Of a DNA stretch of 33,166 nucleotides, positions 21,889 through 30,266 are shown piece by piece. Each line of letters starts with the position of its first letter. The stretch's first letter is position 1. A program made the translations under genes and the position numbers. Source of the stretch: Plantago elongata (Eukaryota; Streptophyta; Magnoliopsida; Lamiales; Plantaginaceae); NCBI GenBank assembly GCA_036897095.1, contig JAYMSP010001344.1, positions 1 through 33,166 of the forward strand, in the 5' to 3' direction. The notes beneath the pieces were generated by a model. That model did not search any database. It was given only the letters and a program-made list of their open reading frames with translations, and was not told the DNA's origin.

Positions 21889-22190
21889 TTAATTGGACTC
21901 CAAATTTTGTTGATTTGATGAATTTTCAGTACAAATTTCATCCAAGGCATCGAAATGCCCACTCTCACATCTCTGATGCGTGTAATCACACACATCATCC
22001 CAACCGTCCAAATCAGATATCGAACTAAATCTTAACTGTTCAGAAGTACAGGCCGTGCTGAGAAAGGCAACCACAAGCTGAGAAGGGTCATGGCGTCTAG
22101 GAGTTAGAAGAGCCAAGGATCACAAAGCTCGGTGCTTTAAGAAAAGTGCTCGCTGAACGGACAAAATTTACGGAAAGCTCACGAGATCAT
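21889..22190 (-). pseudogene. Possible fragment of an unrecognised protein-coding gene
   Basis: A 75-codon open stretch (21889-22116) continues upstream in the same frame through a TGA (about 22120) and a TAA (about 22175). The translated sequence has protein-like composition: a helical H-D-P-S-Q-L-V-V-A-F-L segment, then S-S-I-S-D-L-D-G-W-D-D-V, Cys residues and an acidic end. It is richer in G and C than its flanks. I do not recognise the family. It may be an exon or a decayed copy of one, or chance. Confidence 0.3.
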
Positions 22191-22627
22191 TACCAAAACC
22201 TGCAAGATGAAGCTCACTATCAAAACTAAGCCCTTTCCAAATTAACAACCAGCAAAACTGTCAGTAGTACCACTCTCTGTCTCTCAATCCTCATGATGAA
22301 ATTTATATTTCTTGTTTAATTGGGTTATGAGTCAGCTTTTCAGTTATTATCAGTTGATTATATTTGAGCATGGTAAGTGAATTCAATGAATTGTTTTCGT
22401 TAATTTTTATTGTGTCTAGACTAAAAAAGAGTATATGAAAGTTGAGCTGCAACAAATTTTGTTTTGTGTTGATATTACAAGTGGAATGAATTGAGATATT
22501 GAGTTCATCCACAATACATCCGTTTCAACTACTAAATCTATTGAGGGTGGATGAAGTTGTTGCCTTCTGTTGTAGCTTCAATCATTCTCTTATTTAAATA
22601 GTTTGCATGATAGTGCAATTCCAATAT
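22191..22627. other. Non-coding
   Basis: No supported feature between the unrecognised fragment and the gyrase B pseudogene. Confidence 0.4.
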
Positions 22628-23074
22628 GCAATACGTTATGATGGAAATGGCTATAAAGATTCTAGATGGATGTATAGTAAGGACATTGTTGCTGACCTTC
22701 TTTTTTAGGTATCAAAGAGCATTATTTGATCAAGGTTACATCTATGTTGGTGTACCACCTTTGTACAAGGTCGAGAAGGGAAAGCAAGCACACTACTGTC
22801 ATGATGAAGCTGAACTTAAAAAACTTCAGAGTTCGTTTCCAGCAAGTGCCTCATACAACATTCAGAGGTTCAAAGGGTTGGGAGAAATGATGCCTGTTCA
22901 ACTTTGGGACACAACTTTAAACCGGGAGTCTCGAATGCTGAAGCAACTAAGAGTGGAAGATGTGGCAGAAGCGAATGTTGCTTTTCAACTCTCATGGGAG
23001 CTGGAGTTGAAACCAGGAAAGAACTCATTATGCAAGCTGCCAGTCGTATTCACTTTGAACAGCTTGATATATGA
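22628..23074 (+). pseudogene. DNA gyrase subunit B (organellar) C-terminal fragment
   Basis: Plant GYRB works with GYRA in plastids and mitochondria to supercoil DNA. The open part reads [12 protein letters not shown] (about 22677-22712), then [18 protein letters not shown], and the family hallmark [11 protein letters not shown] (about 22863-22895), which is intact. Upstream, the Toprim D-x-D-G-A-H-I motif is degraded (I-L-D-G-C-I-V). Near 22983 a T run is one base shorter than the family reading needs. From there the correct frame continues as [13 protein letters not shown] and ends Q-L-D-I with TGA at 23072-23074, while the open frame runs on to 23171. The ATPase domain, most of the transducer and the start are absent. 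Whether it arose from DNA duplication or retrocopying is unclear. Confidence 0.85.
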
Positions 23075-24404
23075 TGCTTTTGTGATCCATATGAGAACTG
23101 TTTGTGCAGACTTGACAACATGTAAAGTTTGGATATCTCAGAACATTGGCTTGCTGGAGATGCAAACTTAATCTAATTAGATGGTGTGAACAATTATGGG
23201 GTTCTTCGTTCTTGAATGAAGTTTGATTGGGTAGGCAAAATGCAGTTGCACTCATCTTTTTCCAATACACTGACCTGAATTAGAGAAGCACGATGTCTAT
23301 CAAACAAGTATGCAGAATGAAAGGCTCTATTATTTATTTTAAAAAAAACCTGGATGTATAGTTGACTATTTTATATTGGCGTGATTTACTTTCTGATTAA
23401 TCATGAGATAATGATTCAAGAAAACTAAGTTGTAGAAATAATCTTGAAGTGCAGTGTACTTTTACATTTGTAGTGACTTCAAATGGTTTAATGTTATAGT
23501 GGAATTGATGTTATGTTCATTAAAAAATAAAAATCACGAATTCTAATATAATTCAATTTGTATGAACTACTCCCTCCACACAAATGTACTCTTTTGTTCT
23601 GGACATGAAGGTTAATAATAGTACATGAGAAAGTTTAATTAAATCAGTCAGTCGTTTACTCGCTGCAAGTTATGGAGATTATGAATTCGTAGTGTTTGAT
23701 TCTAGCCCCTCAATGGGTAACAACATTGTTGTTTTCTGGTGCGCTCCATTTTTGGGTGAAATGGTCATGTCCTAGATGTATACAATTATATGGTTCATTA
23801 ACGCATCTCGTACTAAAAGAATTCAATATATCATTTACATAGACAAGATGCCATTGTGAGTTGTTCTTGTTTTTCTTTGTTACGAATCCCTCAGTGAATT
23901 CTTCACCCATGATGCGGATTGAGTTTCTTTATTTACATCCCCAGGAAGCAGCTAGCATCTTCTACTGTTGTCTATAATATCTCTGATCTGAGAATTTGAA
24001 TCCTTCCTCTTGAGTCCATCATCGACTGTCTGTATCGACTGATTTTATGTATGTTAATAGTTCATGTACTTTCTTATTATATAGGATATCATTGTTAGTA
24101 GATATAAACTTTTATATTATTCGAAAATCGAAATTGGTTGTGCTTAGCTTGTAAATTAAAGATTAATATTATGCACAAGCCCATGCGAAAATTTTGTTCA
24201 GGTGTTAATTGGGATTTAGTTTCGATTGAATCTTTTGTTGTGTTTCTATTAGGGTAGCTTGGCTTTATATTATGTATGGTGCCTATTTATTATTATAATG
24301 ACCACATGAAGATAAAAAATGTTGTATACATAAAATTCTTACTTAATTTAATTTTATTATAATATTAATCAACTTTGACAAGTAATCATAAGTTTATATT
24401 ATTA
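23075..24404. other. Non-coding, with a Stowaway-like remnant
   Basis: The first ~270 bases may be former gyrase B 3' UTR, ending in a short A run (23341-23348). CTACTCCCTCCACACAAATG at 23568-23587 looks like one end of a Stowaway MITE, but no matching second end was found. No gene is supported. Confidence 0.4.
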
Positions 24405-24424
24405 TCTTAGATTAGGACACGTGT
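24405..24424. repeat. Target site duplication, left copy
   Basis: TCTTAGATTAGGACACGTGT; the right copy at 24676-24695 is TCTTCAATTAGGACACATAT (16 of 20 match). Confidence 0.8.
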
Positions 24425-24675
24425 GTCATAATGTGGTGCAGTGGAATGGAGCTGGAGTGGGAAGGCGGAGGTCCATGGCTCGATATGTGGTGGGGACATA
24501 AGATGGTTTAGGAGGAATGAGGAGGTCCAAGGTTCAATCATTGATGGAAACATAAGGTGGTTTAGGAGAAAGGAGAAGGTCCAAGGTAGTATCATTGGTA
24601 AACACATAAGACGGTTTAGGAGTAGGGTAGTGTAAAAAGTAGTTGTAATCTTTGCCGTTTCAAAAAAAAAAAAAG
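24425..24675 (+). mobile_element. Short poly(A) retroposon (SINE-like) with a triplicated internal unit
   Basis: A 251-bp element ends in an A13 tract (24662-24674), preceded by TTGCCGTTTC, and is flanked by ~20-bp direct repeats, the signature of LINE-driven retroposition. The left part has an A-box-like GTGGTGCAGTGG (24433-24444) and a B-box-like GGTCCATGGCTCGATATG (24469-24486), suggesting a tRNA-related SINE. The middle has three copies of a ~54-bp unit, each with GGTCCA(A/T)GG and later (A)CATAAG-R-YGGTTTAGGAG. The 64-codon ORF over it merely translates the repeat. Confidence 0.75.
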
Positions 24676-24695
24676 TCTTCAATTAGGACACATAT
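24676..24695. repeat. Target site duplication, right copy
   Basis: Pairs with 24405-24424; two of the four differences are G/A changes as expected from deamination. Confidence 0.8.
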
Positions 24696-25896
24696 ACATT
24701 AATTTTATGGTTAGGATTGAGAATGATACATATTTTAATATAATACTTGTATTCGGTATATACTATATTTTTATAACATTAGTGTATAATCACAAGTTCA
24801 CATAAATATCGGTATAATTATATCGAGTCAGAATAAATATAGTTAAGGAAGAAAAAATAAGATTAAAGTGTACCGCTTCACATGTTTAGCATTAGACAAC
24901 TAATTGATAAAGTATAGTGAAGTAGTTTTTACTTCGGTTTGCTTAATATATACACCATCGTTATACTTACATGTGTCCATTTAAAAATTTTATATTGAAC
25001 CTCCAAAATTAGAAGTTTATGACACCCCGTATTACGACTTGGTCAAATTACCTTGAACTCGGCGCTTACTCACAGAAAGTATGAAAGTGACAATTAACCA
25101 TCTGCACTAAACGCAATAATTAGCTAGTTGCATTGATTAATTCCACAATTTGAATTCCAGGCAGTGTCTCACTAATACAAGTATCAAACGATCATGAGCT
25201 ATCGGAATGTTGTTGACAAAATTCCATTAATTATAACAAGGTTTCTGTTACAGTTCCTTAAGCTATTAGTCAAACCGTCCAAATGGGTCCAGACAAATGC
25301 TTCTTGGAATTTCTCAAGAACGATTAGGACATCACTGCGACGTGTAATGCCAACATTCGGTTCGCTCACAGTAACGGAAATTATGTAGGGTTTGATGCCG
25401 GACAAATTATTGGTGAATGGCGATAAGAGTGCTAGCTAGCTACAAGGGTTTATCCGATTATCTCATTGCAAAATGTAATTACGAGCCCATACTGTAGGAG
25501 CCACATACAGATTTATGTGGTGCCCATTCGAATTTGTAACTTTGTAGCACTATTTTCTATGAATGTTATAGGAGTCTGAGTTTGTCAAGCGTATTCATAT
25601 GTGGTTAAATTTAAAAAATCTCTACAAATTTAAAATTTTAGATGAGAATAAATTTTATCATGATAATATTAGAGTCTATTGCTCACGCTCAATTTGAATT
25701 CGAATCTCCACTGAGATAATTTCCATCTCATATTAAATTTTCACTCGAATGACCTTTTTAAAGAGGTTGAAATCGGCCACGAGTGTGGGGAAGTGTTGGA
25801 GTATTAATATATATAACTAGATTCCACAACTCTTTACAAGTTCGAGCTTTATAGATAAGATGGAATTATATCAGAGTTCAACTAGATATTTGATTT
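24696..25896. other. Non-coding
   Basis: No gene is supported. The overlapping ORFs near 25194-25405 lack domains. The stretch 25680-25890 (GAATTCGAATCTCC B-box-like site, then GGGGAAGTGTTGGAGTATTA) reads like a decayed dispersed repeat or LTR end, interrupted by the LTR element that follows. Confidence 0.35.
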
Positions 25897-25901
25897 ATGT
25901 G
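25897..25901. repeat. 5-bp target site duplication, left
   Basis: ATGTG, identical to 27682-27686 on the other side of the LTR element. Confidence 0.85.
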
Positions 25902-26051
25902 TGAGAGAATCATTTTCCCTACCTCTTTTCATTCATCAATCTCATATATATTTACAAGTATGTATAGCTAGACATAATAAGGAATCATCATTCAATAAGA
26001 CTTCTAAGTAGTAACATTGAGGAATCTTAATCTAATTATATACTTCTAACA
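25902..26051 (-). repeat. 3' LTR of the compact element (150 bp)
   Basis: Aligned with 27505-27681; it lacks the CA/TA microsatellite expansion found there. Confidence 0.85.
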
Positions 26052-26959
26052 CTCCCCCTCATTCGAAACATGAGTTTAATGAACGTTGAGAATGTCTTGA
26101 AAAGCGTCAAACAATATTTATGGAAGTCCTTTTGTGAAAATCGACTCAGAGGTAAGAATCAGCAAATTTCATCCATGACGTTATACGTTGATGTTGTACG
26201 AGAGCAGACGAGGCAAAAGGTATGATCAAACAATAGATGATACCATGGGCAGTTGGTTATGGTCAACGAGGACCCAAATATTGTACCCTACTCCAGTGAG
26301 GAGCTCGAGTCTGCAAGAGTCGGGTGGAAAAAGTTCACCAAGAGCAGACATAGAGAGACATCAAAAATAGGAGATAATATAATACCACACAGAGGTGGAA
26401 AAAGAAAGATCAATAAGTAATCACATAGAGATAGTCCTGAGTAGACAGAGAGAGGTCAACATGTGACCTCAATAGTCCAAGATACAGTAGAGCAAAAGCT
26501 TCAGACAGCTAGCTCGAACGACTAGAGATGGAACAAAAAAATCTCGAACTCTAACCACAAAAGGAGATTCGGGCTAGGAAGCTGTGTGGGATGGCATGGT
26601 GGCGCGTCAAGTTGATATGGGGACGAGGAGAACCCTTTTGATCAGGACGTGCGACTTCGGGAGCTTAATCTGATCTCAGAACGGAGCAGAGACAGTTGAT
26701 CGAGGAAATCGATGACGCGTGGAGAAAACGCAGCAATATACTACAGGAGAATAAATAGCTCAACTGTATAAGAAGAAGAGAAATCCACTGCGCAATCAAA
26801 AGAAGAAGACATGGCCGGAGGATTGTCCGTCGGACAAGAGGGCGATCAACGATCGCGAGCAATTGCAGAGGCGGTCGATGAAGATCGAACAGGCTGGGGC
26901 GATTGCCGGACAAGAGAACGATGATTGCGGCAATTGCAGGAGGATAGAAGAAAGTTCGG

Positions 26960-27175
26960 TAGATTAAAGAAAATTGTTCGAACACGGAAGGGGATCGACA
27001 ACGTGGGTTGTTCGATCAGAAGAGAAGTTCGACAGATTGAAGAAAACTGTTTGAACATGGGAGGGGATCGACAACAGTGGGTTATTCGATCAGAGGGGAA
27101 GTTCGACAAATTAAAAAAAAACTGTTTGAACACGGGAGGGGATCAACAGGGACTGTTTGATCAGAGGAGAACTCG
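26960..27175. repeat. ~73-bp tandem repeat inside the compact LTR element
   Basis: Three copies of a unit containing GTTYGAACAYGG, GGGATCRACA, a TTCGATCAGA-like block and AGTTCGACA-like sequence lie head to tail near 26966, 27040 and 27115. The last copy is less complete. Confidence 0.75.
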
Positions 27176-27504
27176 AAAGAGGTATACGAATGTGAGGCTC
27201 TGGCGAAGATATCATATGAGATCGGATCATAATTTTCAGCAATTTGCTGCTTAACTGAGAATACAGTTTGACCTATTAAACCTGATTTGATTGCGATCTT
27301 CACCGTCCAGATTGTATTTCTACGAGTTATCTTTCTTCTGTCAAAATATCGTGACGATCCGACGGCTGAATCTCCGGAAAACTCCGTTTTCCTCGGACTG
27401 CGATGTGCTGTCAAGCTATACGAAAATTGTCTTTTCTTCACAAATTCATCGAGGGAAAGAAGGAGAGACATGACCAATGTTCTTTGGAGACTTACATGGC
27501 TCCA

Positions 27505-27542
27505 TGAAAGAACCATTTTCCCTACCTCTTTTCATTCATCAA

Positions 27543-27599
<57 letters not shown>

Positions 27600-27681
27600 G
27601 AAAGATATAATAAGGAATTCTAATCAATAATACTTATAAGTAATAATATTAAGGAATCTTAATCTAATTATACTTCTAACA
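27505..27681 (-). repeat. 5' LTR of the compact element (177 bp)
   Basis: Matches 25902-26051 apart from a (CA)n(TA)n expansion. A PBS should lie just to its left on the minus strand; the sequence there (TGGAGCCATG) only loosely resembles a tRNA-Met site. Confidence 0.85.
27547..27599. repeat. Compound microsatellite (CA)n(TA)n
   Basis: About 21 CA units followed by about 7 TA units within the right LTR. The left LTR has only a few TA steps at the equivalent place. Confidence 0.95.
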
Positions 27682-27686
27682 ATGTG
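27682..27686. repeat. 5-bp target site duplication, right
   Basis: ATGTG, identical to 25897-25901. Confidence 0.85.
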
Positions 27687-28092
27687 TATAGTTTAATTTA
27701 TGTAATCGAGTCCCCTTCGAATTTGATTTCACACCGATGCAAATACATGTATTACCTTATATTCTGTTGGCTTATTTCTACTACGAACTTGTCAGCACTT
27801 AGCAGTAGCTTCATTATCATATATTTTCATTTGTTTAATCCTTTTTAAATTGAACTCGACTCGAATTAGACTCAACTCGTTAAAAAAAGATCTTATTTTA
27901 AACTCAACACACAATAATCAAGCTTGAGCTAGCTCACTCATTAGAACTTTCAAGTGACAAAATGGCAGGAAAACAAAAGTATTAAAGGCTTTTAATGCAT
28001 TGACCTCATGATATTAACTATATATAAGCCACAACAAGTGTTAATTATAGAAGCAATGCATATTCAGGCACATATTGATGTAGAATTTAAAG
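27687..28092. other. Non-coding
   Basis: No gene is supported. 27850-27945 carries AACTCGACTCGAATTAGACT-like and AAGCTTGAGCTAGCTCAC repeats resembling those near 13900-14115, possibly decayed hAT-related sequence. TAAAG (28088-28092) may be the left target duplication of the next element. Confidence 0.35.
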
Positions 28093-28609
28093 TGATGCTG
28101 TATAATTTTAGCACCAAGTAAATCCCTATGTAATTGTTCGATTGCCTTCGGAATATAGTAAGGTTAGAGTAGGTCACTAAGCATGTAATGTGGTTGCCTT
28201 CGTATCAAGTATCCTCATAGAGGCCACTCAAGGTTCTCCTAGAATGAGTTTATGGTGCAATAGTTGCCCTCGAATGGATTCCCCCCGGATGAGTTCTAGG
28301 CACAAAGCTGGTTGCCCTCGGATGAGCTCCCCTTGGAAAGCTCTCCTCGAAAGGTGATGTGTTATAATTAATGTCATGTCGTTTTCAAGTTCCCCTCGGA
28401 TGAGTCCCCTCGGTGAGTTCCCTGCGGATAGATTCCCTCATGGAGGTCCCTACGTAAGAAAGGGAAGGGGTTAGCCCTTTTATCCCGGCTTGCCATAGAC
28501 AAGCTGGTGGGTAGACTCAACTAGAGTCTCCAAGGTTGTTCGCCTCGGAACTCGGGAGTTGAGGTTGAAGAGGAGATCGAATACTTACTTGAAAAGTGTG
28601 GGGGTAACC

Positions 28610-28621
28610 CTATATTTATAG
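28610..28621 (-). promoter_or_regulatory. LTR TATA box
   Basis: The minus strand reads CTATAAATATAG, a strong plant TATA box. The right LTR has TATAAATAAA at the same place (about 31585-31594). Transcription would start about 30 bases further left. Confidence 0.65.
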
Positions 28622-28681
28622 AATTTAGGAGGGGACAAGTCTCCCTTGATTGATGGATCTTGTCCCCCTGTCAAATCTCGC

Positions 28682-28687
28682 CACGTG
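28682..28687. promoter_or_regulatory. G-box/ABRE-like element in U3
   Basis: CACGTG within GCCACGTGTC, the classic bZIP/bHLH binding core, ~65 bp upstream of the TATA box. In the right LTR two bases are missing (CCACGTCAG, about 31656), destroying the palindrome. Confidence 0.5.
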
Positions 28688-28750
28688 TCAGTGGTCCCCT
28701 AGTAGTTGCTCTCAATAAGATGACTTTCCCTTGAAGGGAGGTCATCCGAG

Positions 28751-29075
28751 TCCCATTCACGTTGTTGTGGAAGTGGTTCCCCTCGGATGAATAGTGAAAT
28801 CCAAGGGAAACACTACTTGCCCTCGGTAAGGGTCCCATTCATGTTGTTGGGGAAGTGGTTCCCCTCGGATGAATAGTAAAATCTGAGGGGAACACTACTT
28901 GCTCTCGGTAAGAGTTTCATTCATATTGTTGAGGAAGTGGTTCCCCTCGAATGAATAGTGAAATCCGAGGGAAACACTACTTGCCCTCGGTAGGTCCCAT
29001 TTATGTTGTTGGGGAAGTGGTTCCCCTCAAATAAATAGTGAAATCCGAGGGGAACACTATTTGCCCTTGTATGAA
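28751..29075. repeat. Hairpin tandem array in the 3' LTR U3 (four ~80-bp units)
   Basis: Each unit reads GTCCCATTCATGTTGTTGG, AAGTGG, then a hairpin, then AACACTACTTGCCCTCGGTA. The hairpin consensus has arms TTCCCCTCGGAT and ATCCGAGGGGAA around GAATAGTGAA. Hairpins begin near 28778, 28859, 28942 and 29022. Changes in one arm are sometimes tolerated as G-U pairs in the other. Confidence 0.85.
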
Positions 29076-29119
29076 TAGTGATCTTCCGTAGGCAATCCTT
29101 TGTACCAGAATACACCCTA

Positions 29120-29340
29120 TCATATGTCCCCCAAGTTATTAGTTATCACTTCGTAGGAGGATAAGTAAGAACTTTTAAGGTTCCTTTACGATGGTTTGAA
29201 GTTTTTCATAGGCAATAACTCCGAGGAGCTTTAACCATACTGAATAGCAACCTGTCATATGTCCCCCAAGTTGTTAGTTATCTTTCGTAGGAAGATAAGT
29301 AAGAACTTTTAAGGTTTCTTTATGATTGTTTCTAGGCTTT
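29120..29340. repeat. Two ~135-bp direct repeats over the purine tract
   Basis: TCATATGTCCCCCAAGTT occurs at 29120 and 29255, each followed by a related block ending GATAAGTAAGAACTTTTAAGG. On the minus strand each has a TTGGGGGACA purine-rich run; the one touching the LTR is the likely polypurine tract. Confidence 0.75.
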
Positions 29341-29389
29341 TTACCGGTACCATACTCCGAGGAGAAATGCTTATCGTTGGAACTTTCTT

Positions 29390-29895
29390 TTATGAGATAT
29401 TTGTTTGCTCGGAACTTTAGTCCGAGGGTAACGACTTGCATATCATATCTACGAGGGGGGGGGGTATTCTCCTTGTGATTGAGAGTGGATAAGTGCTCTT
29501 TCGGAGAAATTTTTTCGCCTCGAAACTTTGGTCCGAGGGTAACGACTTGCATCTCTTATCTACAAGGGGGCATTCTCCTCGTGATTGAGAGTGGATAAGT
29601 GCTCTTTCGGAGAAATCTGTTCGCCTCGGAACTTTGGTCCGAGGGTAACGACTTGCATATCTTATCTACGAGAGGGGTATTCTCCTCATGATTGAGAGTG
29701 GATAGGTGACCTCTTTTTGAGAAATCTGTTCGCCTCGAAACTTTGGTTCGAGGGTAACAACTTGCATCTCTTATCTACAAGAGAGGTATTCTCCTCATGA
29801 TTGAGAGTGGATAAGTGACCTCTTTCGGAGAAATCTGTTCGCCTCGGAACTTTGGTCCGAGGGTAACAACTTGCATCTCTTATCTTCGAGGGAGG
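29390..29895. repeat. ~109-bp tandem array, five copies
   Basis: The core T(C/T)CGAGGGTAAC recurs at 29421, 29532, 29638, 29747 and 29856 (periods 111, 106, 109, 109). Each unit has CCTCGGA-ACTTTGG-TCCGAGG, a 7-bp inverted repeat with a 7-base loop, then TTGCAT, TATCTACGAG, TATTCTCCTC and GATTGAGAGTGGATA. Confidence 0.9.
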
Positions 29896-30222
29896 TATTC
29901 TCCTCAGATGTAAGATGGAATCTAAGCACTTCTAATGAGCTTAGTGACATTATTTTATTAGCTAGTCGGTTTGGCTTTGGTCCGTGGGCAACGACTTGCT
30001 ATTTAAGAATCAACATCTTTTATCTACGGGGGCGGGGGGTTATTCCCCTCGGATGTAAGATGGAATCTAAGCACTTATAATGAGCTTAGTAACATTCTTT
30101 TATTAGCTAGTTTGTTTGCCCCGAAGATTTGGTCCGAGGGCAACGACTTACTATTTAAGAATCATCATCTTATATTTACGAGGGAGTATTCTCCTCGGAT
30201 GTAAGATGGAATCTAAGCACTT
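29896..30222. repeat. ~146-bp tandem array, three copies (last partial)
   Basis: CTCCTCGGATGTAAGATGG-type starts lie at 29900, 30045 and 30191. Each is followed by AATCTAAGCACTT, and in the first two by ATGAGCTTAGT, TTTTATTAGCTAGT and a GGTCCG(A/T)GGGCAACGACTT block shared with the 109-bp array. The array breaks off where the gag-protease fragment begins. Confidence 0.9.
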
Positions 30223-30266
30223 CGATTTGATTTTCAACGAATATCGATTTGATTTTCAACGAATAT
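30223..30266. repeat. 22-bp tandem duplication at a junction
   Basis: CGATTTGATTTTCAACGAATAT occurs twice in succession at the exact boundary between the 146-bp array and the pre-integrase fragment. Confidence 0.9.

Larger units (their letters stand above)
25902..27681 (-). mobile_element. Compact non-autonomous LTR retrotransposon
   Basis: Direct repeats 25902-26051 and 27505-27681 share their outer ends (plus strand TGAGAGAATCATTTTCCCTA / TGAAAGAACCATTTTCCCTA at the start, CTTCTAACA at the end) and begin TG and end CA. A perfect 5-bp duplication ATGTG flanks the pair. CTCCCCCTCA at 26052-26061 is a purine tract on the minus strand next to the left LTR, so the element is transcribed on the minus strand and the right LTR is its 5' LTR. 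The 1453-bp interior encodes no gag or pol that I can recognise, so it is a LARD/TRIM-like derivative, probably of a copia element. Confidence 0.85.
28093..29122 (-). repeat. 3' LTR (complete, ~1030 bp)
   Basis: On the minus strand it starts TGATAGGGTGTATT next to a purine-rich tract and ends GCATCA at 28093. U3 holds four hairpin repeats (28751-29075), a G-box, and a TATA box at 28610-28621. R/U5 lies to the left (28600-28093) with many scattered CCCTCGGAT-like motifs. Confidence 0.7.

Noticed and set aside
23568..23640. Complete Stowaway MITE
   Set aside because: Only one terminus is visible and no TA-flanked second end was found.
24441..24635. 64-codon ORF with repeated W-F-R-R
   Set aside because: It merely translates the 54-bp tandem units of a retroposon.
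26665..27516. Several overlapping ORFs on both strands in the compact LTR element
   Set aside because: They follow the 73-bp repeats and show no gag or pol motif.
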